Translations under genes and position numbers: made by a program
Source: Lachnospiraceae bacterium
Lineage (GTDB): Bacteria > Bacillota > Clostridia > Lachnospirales > Lachnospiraceae
DNA length: 53,028 bases
NCBI GenBank assembly: GCA_017934175.1
Contig: JAGBKB010000002.1
Location: 75,060 to 128,087, forward strand
Reading direction: 5' to 3'
Part shown: positions 41,501-49,268 of the stretch, one piece after another
How the letters are laid out: each line of letters begins with the position of its first letter
Numbering within the stretch: the stretch's first letter is position 1
The notes under the pieces: model-generated
Told to the model about the DNA's origin: nothing
Databases searched by the model: none
The model's input: only the letters and a program-made list of their open reading frames with translations

Positions 41501-43288
41501 TTATTTTCCATCAACAAACCGAATATCAAATCTCTCCCAATATGCACCATCTAAACCATCGCTTATATTTCTTGCTGCTTGAAGTGGTTTTGTAACTTGA
41601 ATACCATCATTTATTACTTGTACAAATTTATTTTCTTTTTGATTAAGTAAAAACAAATCTCTGCCCTTTCTATAAACCTTAAATTTTTCTCCGTTTGAAA
41701 CATTCATTCCTTCCAATCTCACATACCCTTGGTCTTTAACACTAAGATAGAACAAATTTGCAGGATTTTGAAATGTAACCCAACCATCAGATGTATATTT
41801 GCAATTAAAGAAGCCTATTCCTTCCTCTCCATCAGCATGTACAGTTCCCAACTCATTTGAAACAAAACTTCCTGTTTCTTTAGATAAAATAGCTACATTA
41901 CGACCATCTAAAATTTTTGTAATATCATATATTTTTGAATCATTGTCATCATCTGGAATTATTCTTTCCAATAACGATAGTTCATTTAAATTTATTTGAT
42001 GGCGACTATATGTTGTATCAAATCTTGGAATACTACCAACAGTATAATTCCAACCAACCCTTACTCTTTTATCATTAAGCCCATCAATTTTCGCATTACC
42101 TTCAGCTGTATATAATCTATTTCCATCTCTAAACAAAACTGCAAACCAATGTTCAGGATTTCCTCCTCCTGCATTTAAATGTATAGTATCACCTGCTCTA
42201 ATTTCATTTTGATTGCCAATATATTCATTTGATGCAAAACTTGGCTTTACTTTTGCATCATAACATTTATAGACAAAATCATAACAATAAGCACAGCAAC
42301 CCCAAGCCACAGCACCCAAAGGATGTTCTTTTGGTGTTTGGTTTTCACTCCAAGTAACACCATGTCTATATTCAGGATTATCTATAAATTTGTTGAACCT
42401 CCAATATAACCAGGGCTCATTATCAGTTTTCCCAAGTGTATTTGCCATTTCACTTAAACTATGTACATCTAAAGTTGATTCAACAGTAACTCCTCCAATA
42501 CCTGGATATATTGTTTGTCCTTGTTTTGACTGTATTGCAGATGTTGTTTCTTGAGGAACAATATTCATATTAGGAATTTTGGTAATAACATCTTCTCCAT
42601 TTATTACTTCTTCAATGACAATATAATTACCACTATCCGACACACTTTTAGTATAATTATCATCTATCTGATTTTGAGTAGTAGTTTCTTTCTGCTTTTT
42701 CTTTTTTTGTTGTTTCTTTTTACTTTCAGTAGTTTCTGTTTCTTCATCAAAATAATATACTATTGTGCTCTCTTCTATTACATCATTTTTAATAACATTA
42801 TTTACTGTTTCATTATATGTTGTAACTTCTTTATATCTATATTGTGTTTTATACTCAATTTTATCAATGTAATAAGGCATATAATCTAAAGTATATGCAT
42901 CCCCACTTCTAATATACCCAGCTACATTATTTGCATAGTTCCAATATGTACCATTAGATATTTTTTGAGCAGACTCAAATTGTTCTACAGACCATTGTTC
43001 CTCCCATTTTGCTCTCAATGTTCCATTCCTCTGATTATAATAAGACCTTAAAGAAGGACTATTATTGTCTGTACAAACATAAACTATCATCTTATAAGAT
43101 GATGGAACTTGCCGAGTCTCAACTTTAATACTGTCAGTCGCTTCAACAACTTCATCTTGCCATTCACTCCAATTGCTATCAGCAAAAGAAACTTTATATA
43201 AAAAAGTTGAAATAAGTATACAAATAAGTAAACATTTAACAATTATACATTTTTTTAACATTTCAAATTGAATAATATTCTTTCTCAT
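41501..43288 (-). CDS. Secreted papain-like amidase with beta-trefoil-like tail
   Basis: 595 residues. Signal peptide 1-36. Residues about 37-160 hold aromatic WxxW motifs (SNWSEWQDE, WEEQWSVEQ). A Lys/Gln/Thr-rich linker follows (ESKKKQQKKKKQKETTTQ). The domain at about 285-425 has a candidate Cys (AWGCCAYCYDFV), GDTIHLNAGGGNPEHWFAVLF with the His, and AEGNAKI with the third residue, the layout of NlpC/P60 or CHAP-type amidases. The C-terminal 150 residues (NVAILSKETGSFVSNELG, EKFKVYRKGRDLFLLNQKE) resemble a beta-trefoil or fascin-like module. It may cleave peptidoglycan peptides or proteins outside the cell. GAGGTT precedes the ATG. Confidence 0.72.
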   Translation of the reverse strand: MRKNIIQFEMLKKCIIVKCLLICILISTFLYKVSFADSNWSEWQDEVVEATDSIKVETRQVPSSYKMIVYVCTDNNSPSLRSYYNQRNGTLRAKWEEQWSVEQFESAQKISNGTYWNYANNVAGYIRSGDAYTLDYMPYYIDKIEYKTQYRYKEVTTYNETVNNVIKNDVIEESTIVYYFDEETETTESKKKQQKKKKQKETTTQNQIDDNYTKSVSDSGNYIVIEEVINGEDVITKIPNMNIVPQETTSAIQSKQGQTIYPGIGGVTVESTLDVHSLSEMANTLGKTDNEPWLYWRFNKFIDNPEYRHGVTWSENQTPKEHPLGAVAWGCCAYCYDFVYKCYDAKVKPSFASNEYIGNQNEIRAGDTIHLNAGGGNPEHWFAVLFRDGNRLYTAEGNAKIDGLNDKRVRVGWNYTVGSIPRFDTTYSRHQINLNELSLLERIIPDDDNDSKIYDITKILDGRNVAILSKETGSFVSNELGTVHADGEEGIGFFNCKYTSDGWVTFQNPANLFYLSVKDQGYVRLEGMNVSNGEKFKVYRKGRDLFLLNQKENKFVQVINDGIQVTKPLQAARNISDGLDGAYWERFDIRFVDGK

Positions 43289-43311
43289 TTTTTTAACCTC
43301 ATAATAATGGC

Positions 43312-43345
43312 ACTTAAAAAGTTCAACTTTAAAAGTTTTTTAAGT
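43312..43345 (-). terminator. Terminator of 43384-44172
   Basis: ACTTAAAAA and TTTTTAAGT (43312-43320, 43337-43345) form a 9-bp stem and supply a U-run on the minus strand. The stem is AT-only, hence modest confidence. Confidence 0.5.
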
Positions 43346-43383
43346 TTTGATGCCTGCTGAAATCTTAATATATAACACATCAT

Positions 43384-44172
43384 TTATTCTACGGAACCTT
43401 TTATTAAAACATTTCCATGATCCCAACTTGTATTACAACCATATTTAATACGAACAAATTCACAATTTGACACATCTATATTTACTGTTTTACTGTGAGT
43501 TCTATAATTAATATCTTCACTTTCAAATAATAAATCACCTTCTACATCATCTCCATATACTTCAATAATGCCAACATTATCTTCTTTCATTCCTTTTCGT
43601 GGTGCATAGGTTAAATTGAGTGTATCATAATTATATCCAAGATAAAACTCAATATACAAACTTCCATTACCACTTCCAACTGAATTTCTAAATACAATAC
43701 ATTTTCCAAAAGAACCATCCAACATTGTTTCATCAGAATCAACAATATTTACATAACTTGATTTTGTTGTTACTTGTAAGCTTGTTAAATTCATTTTAGT
43801 TCTACTATTATTTGAAAAAGTTTTATCAGAGTTATAGCTATTGTTTGATAATATTCCACTAAGTGAAGAAGTAGGACCAACAGACTTTTTTTGAACAACT
43901 CCATTAACTACCCATGCTCCATTGTTATCTATTTGATAACCATCTATTGTTTTAGGTCCAAGCACACAATAACCATAATAATCAAAATAATAACATTCAT
44001 AGTAATTATCATTATTTCCATCTATCCATTGCCAACAAGATTTTGGATAACTGCCATTATCATTTTGATACCACCAACCCCTACTATCCTTTTTCCACTG
44101 TCCAGCAAATATTGTATTTACATACAACATACAGGTAACAACTAATACTAAAAAATAAAATATTTTTTTCAT
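43384..44172 (-). CDS. Secreted wall-binding protein with NPCBM-like domain
   Basis: 262 residues from the ATG at 44172, which has AGGAGGG before it. The longer frame to 44268 is not needed. Signal peptide 1-23. At the mature N-terminus GQWKKDSRGWWYQNDNGSYP, CWQWIDGNN, CYYFDYYGYCVLG and IDGYQIDNNGAWVVNG is one complete wall-binding repeat set, well known in Clostridia. A Ser/Asn linker follows, then about 110 residues (LDGSFGKCIVFRNSVG, SLYIEFYLGYNYDTLN, FVRIKYG and GNVLIKG) with the pattern of NPCBM carbohydrate-binding domains. It probably bridges wall and glycans. Confidence 0.82.
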   Translation of the reverse strand: MKKIFYFLVLVVTCMLYVNTIFAGQWKKDSRGWWYQNDNGSYPKSCWQWIDGNNDNYYECYYFDYYGYCVLGPKTIDGYQIDNNGAWVVNGVVQKKSVGPTSSLSGILSNNSYNSDKTFSNNSRTKMNLTSLQVTTKSSYVNIVDSDETMLDGSFGKCIVFRNSVGSGNGSLYIEFYLGYNYDTLNLTYAPRKGMKEDNVGIIEVYGDDVEGDLLFESEDINYRTHSKTVNIDVSNCEFVRIKYGCNTSWDHGNVLIKGSVE

Positions 44173-44301
44173 AAACCCTCCTAAATTTTTATTAAATATT
44201 GACTTTATACCTATAAATCCTATAATTGCAGGAAAGATATAACTTTTCCAATTTTCTACCTTCTTCATATTTTATGTTTTTATATCCATTTTAAATTTAA
44301 A

Positions 44302-44780
44302 TTACAAAACATCTACATCTTTAATAGCAAGATAATCCAATCCGCCTATTAAAAATTTATTTTTAGGTATTAATTCTATATTAACTAGTACATATTCTCT
44401 TGTATTTGTATATGTAAACATTTTTGCCCATTTTAGAAATACCAAAACATAATTCAACTCCAAAGTCAGTCTTATTAATGCCACATTTATAAGATTTATC
44501 TTCAAAACTTTTATTGACATCCGATTTTATATTTCTAAATTTATATTGTTCATTTTCACAGAAAAATTTTACACTACAGAATTATTATCTATGGCCAAAT
44601 AGCACTCAGTGCCTTCATCAAATTTGCCACTTCATTCTTGTGTAATGCTTGCTGAACCGTCATCATTCAATACAACTAAAATGTTTAAGTTTTCAATTAT
44701 ATTCTTAACAAGATTTGAATTGCAAACAAATGCAATGAATATAAAACTACTGTTAAAAATTTTATAATACTTTTTGCCAT
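44302..44780 (-). pseudogene. Decayed secreted gene resembling DUF2207 N-terminal domain
   Basis: ATG at 44780 opens a hydrophobic signal-like run (MAKSIIKFLTVVLYSLHLF). In shifted frames the region reads NILVVLNDDGSASITQE-stop-SGKFDEGTECYLAIDNNSV, then CENEQYKFRNIKSDVNKSFE, DKSYKCGINKTDFGVELCFG and ISKMGKNVYIYKYKR. This order (LxDGSAxIxxxW, DEGTExYL, KCGIxKTxxGxELCxGI) matches the extracellular DUF2207-like domain of Firmicutes. Several stops and at least two frameshifts interrupt it, and the membrane part is missing. The apparent 72-codon frame at 44302-44520 is a by-product of the decay. Confidence 0.6.
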
Positions 44781-44831
44781 AGTTTAATTAAATAAAATTA
44801 ATACAAGAATACTAAATTTATAATCAGCTAC

Positions 44832-45014
44832 TTAATTTTTATATGAGTCTTTAAGATTCTCAATTTTAGGTTTTTTATCTTTTTCTCTTTTTTGATAATA
44901 CTTATTTTCGATATTATCAAAGAACCTATACCCTAATTTTTCAATAAATGGGATAATAAAAAATACTAATAAAATTACAAACAACAATATAAATATTAGA
45001 ATATAATCTTTCAT
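44832..45014 (-). CDS. Small single-pass membrane protein
   Basis: 60 residues. A long hydrophobic helix (about 4-25, ILIFILLFVILLVFFIIPF) and a basic cytoplasmic tail (YYQKREKDKKPKIENLKD). CGAGGAG lies 8 nt before the ATG, which supports a real gene. It follows the 45090 gene by 75 nt on the same strand. No family is recognised; it could be a small regulator of a membrane partner. Confidence 0.6.
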   Translation of the reverse strand: MKDYILIFILLFVILLVFFIIPFIEKLGYRFFDNIENKYYQKREKDKKPKIENLKDSYKN

Positions 45015-45089
45015 ATAAATCTCCTCGCTTTGAAATTTTACAATTTAAATATTATGTTTTGGTTTCTATAAATTAATAATTTATTTTTA

Positions 45090-45614
45090 TCAAAATAATT
45101 TTGTTTTCATTGGATTATGAAGTCTCTCTATCTTTGCTTCAGGATCTAATCTTAGAATTGTCTTCTCTATATCTGTAAGTATAACATTGGTTTCCATAAA
45201 GCCACTAACACCATATTTAGAACTTCTGTATTCTATAACTCTAAATTCATAGATTTTTTTATTTTCTTCTAAATACATAGATAATAATGCTGTTGTATCA
45301 CTAACTTTGAAATATATTTTATTTTCGCCAAAAGCAACTTTTACACCATATTTTTTTAATACACTCTTATCCACACTATTCCACAAAATATTAATATCAC
45401 TAATACTTGTAAAAAATTTATGTCTTTGTGTGAAATATTTAATATCTCGTTTAATTATTTCACCTCGTTCAATAGCTTCATTATTAGTTTTTATTCTAGT
45501 ATACAAACAATATGCACATGTTCCAATTAACATAATCCAGAATAAAACTGAATTGTGTGTGATAAAAAATACAGTCAATGTAATTCCTACTAAAATTAAA
45601 TCCATCCATTTCAT
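45090..45614 (-). CDS. Membrane protein with cytoplasmic domain, unknown
   Basis: 174 residues. Two short helices at the N-terminus (about 5-19 and 24-41), a basic turn, then about 130 residues of soluble alpha/beta sequence: a helix (NILWNSVDKSVLKKYG), strands (KVAFGENKIYFKVS, YEFRVIEYRSSKYGVSGFM) and the end LTDIEKTILRLDPEAKIERLH. This layout is common among small annotated hypothetical proteins of Clostridia. AAAGGAAAG precedes the ATG. The function is unknown. Confidence 0.65.
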   Translation of the reverse strand: MKWMDLILVGITLTVFFITHNSVLFWIMLIGTCAYCLYTRIKTNNEAIERGEIIKRDIKYFTQRHKFFTSISDINILWNSVDKSVLKKYGVKVAFGENKIYFKVSDTTALLSMYLEENKKIYEFRVIEYRSSKYGVSGFMETNVILTDIEKTILRLDPEAKIERLHNPMKTKLF

Positions 45615-45687
45615 ATAATTTCTTTCCTTTACTTATTTACTTACCAAACTTTTTTATAATGAGTTTTTGCATAATTTATTTTTCAAA

Positions 45688-46013
45688 AAGACATAATAAT
45701 AATTATGTCCAATATCAAATGCTAAAAAATAAATGCAAATGATATATTTGCAAGATTTTTGAGTCGCTAATAATATACAAAAGTGTAAATTTTAATTTTT
45801 GTTCCACATAAATAATACATATAGTGAAACTTCACATATATGTTCTCTTGACTTGCAATTTTGACAATCTTTGTTCAAAAATGAATAGATGTTTTACTGA
45901 TAATTGTTAAAATCTGTGATGTTTTTATTGCTTAAAATAGCTCTTTTTGGTAAAATTATATATATTTAAGTTTATAGGTTAAACATTGTTGGACATAATT
46001 ATTATTATGTCTT
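45688..46013. mobile_element. 326-bp element with 25-bp perfect terminal inverted repeats
   Basis: The left end (45688-45712, starting AAGACATAATAATAATTATG) and the right end (45989-46013) are exact reverse complements over 25 bp. Each end is itself a hairpin (GACATAAT/ATTATGTC). The 276 bp inside have no reading frame of note but contain small hairpins (GCAAATGATATATTTGC near 45737; GTGAA-AC-TTCAC near 45836). The form fits a miniature inverted-repeat element without a transposase, although no clear target duplication is seen. The inside could also encode a small RNA. Confidence 0.6.
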
Positions 46014-46062
46014 ACAAATTAGCTCTTTTTATATATAGGTATTATCATCTTTCTCTTAGTTC

Positions 46063-46090
46063 TTGACTTTTTTGTGAAATATGCTATTAT
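46063..46090 (+). promoter_or_regulatory. Promoter of the DUF3800 gene
   Basis: TTGACT (46063-46068), 16-bp spacer and TATTAT (46085-46090) with TGC as extended -10. A TATAAT three bases downstream (46088-46093) is an alternative. Transcription would begin near 46098-46101, at the run of G that starts the structured leader. Confidence 0.65.
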
Positions 46091-46099
46091 AATTGTATA

Positions 46100-46156
46100 G
46101 GGGCTGGCGAAAGCCTTGGTCCCACCATGGGCGGGGAGAATCTCCGCCATTTTTTA
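46100..46156 (+). ncRNA. Structured leader RNA with terminator-like hairpin before DUF3800 gene
   Basis: The leader is strikingly GC-rich in an AT-rich region. It contains GGC-GAAA-GCC (46106-46115, GNRA tetraloop), CCC-ACCAT-GGG (46121-46131) and the hairpin GGCGG...CTCCGCC (46130-46148, loop AAT), which is followed by ATTTTTTA, an intrinsic-terminator form. The second and third stems share bases 46130-46131, so they may be mutually exclusive. This is the architecture of an attenuator or riboswitch. It does not fit the fluoride, purine, c-di-GMP or preQ1 consensus as I know them. Several candidate RNA motifs named DUF3800-I onward have been reported upstream of DUF3800 genes; this may be one of them or a new one. 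Confidence 0.6.
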
Positions 46157-46166
46157 TGAGGTATGT

Positions 46167-46844
46167 ATGGACAAAATTTTAAGCATATTTTGTGATGAAA
46201 GTGGTGATGTAGGACCATATAGTGAGCATTCACCATATTATCTAGTATCCTTAGTATTTCATGACCAAAGCAATGATTTATCAAAGAAAATTGAAAAACT
46301 AGACAATGCAATTAAAAATTATGGTTATGAGAATCAGTTAATTCATACTGGTCCATTAATTAGGCGTGAGCACCCATATAAATATTTACTACCAGACGAA
46401 AGAAAAACTCTTTTTACTAAATTATACTATTTTATGCTCAAATCAAATGTCCAATACAAAACATTTATATACAATAAATTAAATTTTAACAACCTATATA
46501 AATTAGAAAGTCAAATTGCCAAAGATATTTCTAGTTTCATTTTTAATAATAGCTCTTTCAAAAGATTTAATAAACAAATATTATATTATGACTATGGTCA
46601 ACAAAGTATTACAAGAACAATGAACATAGTTATGTCTATGTGTTTTGATAATCACGAAACTAGAAAAATCAATCCCAATGATTATAAATTATTTCAAGTA
46701 GCAGATTTAGTTTGCACTTTAGAATTAATAAATAAAAAAATCCAAACAAATAACCTAACTAAATCTGAGCAATATATATTTCACAGCAAAAGTGATTTCA
46801 GAAAAGACTTTTATAAAAAATATAGTAGAAACATAATGTCATAA
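46167..46844 (+). CDS. DUF3800 protein
   Basis: 225 residues from the ATG at 46167 (GAGGTATGT before it); the frame extends upstream only through the leader. IFCDESGDVGPYSEHSPYYLVSL has the family's DESG strand and FQVADLVC the second acidic strand (ADL), an RNase H-like or nuclease-like layout often found with defence and mobile genes. The middle has YDYGQQSITRTMN. Function is unproven. It is convergent with a tyrosine recombinase (1 nt between stops) and sits next to the inverted-repeat element, suggesting a mobile context. Its leader is structured and may control expression in response to an unknown signal. Confidence 0.85.
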   Translation: MDKILSIFCDESGDVGPYSEHSPYYLVSLVFHDQSNDLSKKIEKLDNAIKNYGYENQLIHTGPLIRREHPYKYLLPDERKTLFTKLYYFMLKSNVQYKTFIYNKLNFNNLYKLESQIAKDISSFIFNNSSFKRFNKQILYYDYGQQSITRTMNIVMSMCFDNHETRKINPNDYKLFQVADLVCTLELINKKIQTNNLTKSEQYIFHSKSDFRKDFYKKYSRNIMS

Positions 46845-46845
46845 C

Positions 46846-47673
46846 CTAATCTCGCACAAAATCCAATTTTTCTAAATCTTCTCTACATTCATCTTCCGTT
46901 TCTTTAGTATAAATCCTTGTAGTTTCTATGCTACTATGACCTAAGATTGAGGCAAGTTTGACAATGTCATGAGTTTGCTTATAAAACTCTCTTGCAAATA
47001 AATGCCTCAAATTATGAGGAAAAACTTTTTCTTTTGGAACTCCTGCCTTATCAGCTAAATCTTTCATCATTTGCCAGATTTGTTTCCTGTTTATTGTCTT
47101 TCCTTTCTTAGTTAAAAATATAGGTCCTTTATTAATATGTTGCTCTTTACAATAGTCATTTAATTTTATACAAAGTTTTCTTGGGATTAAAATTATTCTC
47201 ATCTTACCTTTATTATCAACTATAGCCTTACCAACTTCTATAGATTCTACTGTTATAAATTTTACTTCTGACACTCTTGCTCCAGTCTTTACTATTGTTT
47301 CAATTAGATATTTTAATCTATCATTATTTTTTGCTACCTCATATAATTTATTAAACTCATATTTTGTCAATTCCTTTTCTTTACTACCAAATAAGGATTT
47401 TTGACATTTAAGAACTTTAACTTTTAAATTTTCATTTTCAGTATAAGTAAAGTAAGCATTAAGAGATGATATTTTTGAGTTAATACTTGAAACTTTTAAC
47501 TTTGATTTCTTTAAATATTCCTTATAATCAAGCAAGTCATCCTTTGTAACAATATTCACATTATTGTGCCACTCATAAAATTCTTTAATGTCTCGCAAAT
47601 ACTTATTAATAGTGTTTTCAGCCTTTTCTTCTTCTATTAAATGCCTTTTGAATAATTTTATTTTGTCATTCAT
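46846..47673 (-). CDS. Tyrosine recombinase (XerC/D-like integrase)
   Basis: 275 residues. N-terminal SAM-like arm domain (EKAENTINKYLRDIKEFYEWH). Catalytic residues of the family: Arg in TGARVSEV (about 151), Lys in the beta-hairpin VDNKGKMR, His-x-x-Arg in HNLRHLFAR (about 220-223), His in LGHSSIETTRIYTKE with the nucleophile Tyr (about 255). It would cut and join DNA at short inverted sites, either for chromosome dimer resolution or for a mobile element. It is not next to any other phage gene. GGGGAGG precedes the ATG. Confidence 0.92.
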   Translation of the reverse strand: MNDKIKLFKRHLIEEEKAENTINKYLRDIKEFYEWHNNVNIVTKDDLLDYKEYLKKSKLKVSSINSKISSLNAYFTYTENENLKVKVLKCQKSLFGSKEKELTKYEFNKLYEVAKNNDRLKYLIETIVKTGARVSEVKFITVESIEVGKAIVDNKGKMRIILIPRKLCIKLNDYCKEQHINKGPIFLTKKGKTINRKQIWQMMKDLADKAGVPKEKVFPHNLRHLFAREFYKQTHDIVKLASILGHSSIETTRIYTKETEDECREDLEKLDFVRD

Positions 47674-47717
47674 ACCATAACCTCCCCAATATTATTATTA
47701 GTTATATAATACTAAAA

Positions 47718-47742
47718 ATAAAAAAGCGGAGAGTGTCTCCGC
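47718..47742 (-). terminator. Terminator of mscL
   Basis: GCGGAGA and TCTCCGC (47726-47732, 47736-47742) form a 7-bp GC stem with loop GTG, followed on the minus strand by TTTTTTATTTTT. CCTAC follows the right arm, as in other GGCGG palindromes of this window. Confidence 0.8.
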
Positions 47743-47783
47743 CTACTATGGTTGATTTAAGCTTTTTACTCAAATCTACATAT

Positions 47784-47830
47784 AGGGCACCTCGAAAAAG
47801 TATCTATTTTCTTCTTTTTCTAAGTGCCCT
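47784..47830 (-). other. Long stem-loop in the 3' region of the mscL transcript
   Basis: AGGGCAC/GTGCCCT (47784-47790, 47824-47830) form the outer stem and GAAAAAG/CTTTTTC (47794-47800, 47814-47820) the inner stem, with a 13-nt loop. AGGGCACCT also occurs at 48360-48368, at the predicted 5' end of the mscL mRNA. Confidence 0.6.
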
Positions 47831-47838
47831 TAATTTTC

Positions 47839-48270
47839 TTATTTATTCTTTTTTATTTCATTCAATATTTCTGAAAGTAATTCGATTTCAGTAGGACCTT
47901 TTGCTTTTTCCTCTTCTTTATTTTTATTTATTAATTTTTCTGATGCTTTGTTTATCGCTTTTATAACAATAAATATTACAAATGCAATAATTATGAAATC
48001 AATTATTGTGACAAGAAAATTGCCTATTCCTACCTTTATTGGTTCTTGCACTACCACTCCTGCTTCATCTAATACTGCTTCTCTAATTGTTATATTAAAA
48101 TAATTTAAATCAATTCCACCTGTTAATTTACCAATGACTGGCATAATGATATCACTCACAAGCGAATTAGTAATTTTGCCAAATGCAGTAGCGATAACTA
48201 CACCAACCGCCATATCAAGCACATTACCGCGCATAATAAATGTTTTAAATTCACCAAAAAATTTTTTCAT
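47839..48270 (-). CDS. mscL: Large-conductance mechanosensitive channel
   Basis: 143 residues from the ATG at 48270; the frame extends five codons upstream, but AGAGGT fits the second Met. MKKFFGEFKTFIMRGNVLDMAVGVVIATAFGKITNSLVSDIIMPVIG is split over TM1 with the conserved GxGxA-like face, and TIIDFIIIAFVIFIVIKAIN is TM2. The C-terminal helix is charged (EKAKGPTEIELLSEILNEI). It opens under membrane tension to release solutes during osmotic downshock. It has its own promoter and terminator. Confidence 0.96.
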   Translation of the reverse strand: MKKFFGEFKTFIMRGNVLDMAVGVVIATAFGKITNSLVSDIIMPVIGKLTGGIDLNYFNITIREAVLDEAGVVVQEPIKVGIGNFLVTIIDFIIIAFVIFIVIKAINKASEKLINKNKEEEKAKGPTEIELLSEILNEIKKNK

Positions 48271-48370
48271 ATTTTTACCTCTCAAAAATTATTCTTACTC
48301 TATTTTCTGTCATTTTAATTTACTTTTCATGTGAACATATTAAAGTTTACTTTATTTTTAGGGCACCTTT

Positions 48371-48401
48371 ATTATATCATAATTATTGTTTTTAATGTCA
48401 A
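48371..48401 (-). promoter_or_regulatory. Promoter of mscL
   Basis: TTGACA (48401-48396), 19-bp spacer and TATAAT (48376-48371) with TGA as extended -10. Transcription should begin within AAGGTGCCCT, complementary to the 3' stem of the same transcript. Confidence 0.6.
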
Positions 48402-48443
48402 AACAATTAAAACCCTTAAACTCTAAAAGACTTTGTTCTTAAT

Positions 48444-48602
48444 TTAAGTGTCTCCAAAATTATAATAAAATGGATTTGAATAAAAATTGCCATGAATACC
48501 CGTTATTGCTATTAAAACAGTGTCAGCATTACCACTTTTAAACAAAACCCCATTAAGTACAACCCCTCTACTTGTAAAAACATTAATATTTTCTCTACTC
48601 AT
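48444..48602 (-). pseudogene. Truncated alpha/beta hydrolase, N-terminal 52 residues
   Basis: AAAGGG precedes the ATG at 48602. The product reads SRENINVFTSRGVVLNGVLF, KSGNADTVLIAITGIHGNFY and SNPFYYNFGDT, then stops. This matches the first strands of serine-aminopeptidase (S33) or esterase-type hydrolases, up to the oxyanion HGxxxNFYxNxF motif. The nucleophile and the rest are missing. It is probably a decayed gene cut by deletion; expression of a short peptide is possible. Confidence 0.55.
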
Positions 48603-48651
48603 AAATATACCCTTTACAGCTTATTTTAAATCTATTATAATTTTTGCAAAT

Positions 48652-48696
48652 AAAAAAATAATCCTTTACAATAAGTTGCAATGGATTATTTTTTTT
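48652..48696 (-). terminator. Terminator upstream of the hydrolase remnant (48700 gene)
   Basis: AAAAAATAATCC (48653-48664) pairs with GGATTATTTTTT (48683-48694) with an 18-nt loop, immediately after the stop of the minus-strand reductase gene. It provides a U-run on both strands. Confidence 0.75.
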
Positions 48697-48699
48697 AGT

Positions 48700-49245
48700 T
48701 TACTTTATTTTACAGCCCATATCATATGCTTTCTTTAATAAATCTTTATTCTTTTTTGCTTCATTTGGATTGTTGACGCCACCAGCAAAAAGTGTGCCTT
48801 TGAGTTTTGTTCCTTCATAACAATCTATAAAACCCTTTATGTCTTCTTTTATTCCTTTAAAAGTTCTTACTTCATTTTCTGCTGCAGTTGATATAATGTA
48901 AATATCTTTAAACTTATAATTCATATTATAAACTGGATTCATTCTATCTATAAATGTTTTTAATTGTCCAGAAACAGCATAATAATAAACAGGGGTCACA
49001 AATACTATCACATCACTATCACATATTTCTTTAAGCATTTCTTTTGTGATATCATCTTTCAATACACACTTTTGAGTTTTTTGACAAGAAAGACATCCTA
49101 TACAAAATCCCATCTTTTTATCTTTTAAACTTATATAATTTATCTCATTATCATTTACTTTAGCACCTCTTATAAATTCATTTGCTAAAATCTCGCTATT
49201 ACTATTCTTTCTAAAACTTGATGATATAATTGTTACTTTTTTCAT
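48700..49245 (-). CDS. Flavodoxin-fold NAD(P)H-dependent oxidoreductase
   Basis: 181 residues. TIISSSFRKNSNSEILANEF is the FMN phosphate loop of the NADPH-dependent FMN reductase group. GFCIGCLSCQKTQKC carries four Cys (CIGCxxC-type) as in iron-sulfur flavoproteins and related reductases; TPVYYYAVSGQLKTFIDRM is the second flavin contact. It probably transfers electrons from NAD(P)H to a flavin or quinone. Whether a cluster is bound cannot be told. It follows the cyclophilin-like lipoprotein by 23 nt on the same strand; related reductases and cyclophilin-like proteins are often neighbours. Confidence 0.88.
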   Translation of the reverse strand: MKKVTIISSSFRKNSNSEILANEFIRGAKVNDNEINYISLKDKKMGFCIGCLSCQKTQKCVLKDDITKEMLKEICDSDVIVFVTPVYYYAVSGQLKTFIDRMNPVYNMNYKFKDIYIISTAAENEVRTFKGIKEDIKGFIDCYEGTKLKGTLFAGGVNNPNEAKKNKDLLKKAYDMGCKIK

Positions 49246-49268
49246 TTTAATATACCCCTTAACTATTA

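Noticed and set aside
44302-44520. Independent 72-residue protein
   Set aside because: A better explanation is the decayed DUF2207-like gene read in another frame.
46100-46156. Fluoride, c-di-GMP or preQ1 riboswitch
   Set aside because: Stem order and conserved loop bases do not match these classes; only a structured leader can be claimed.
46116-46166. Longer N-terminus for the DUF3800 protein
   Set aside because: It would translate the structured leader; the ATG at 46167 has a ribosome site and starts the family's first strand.
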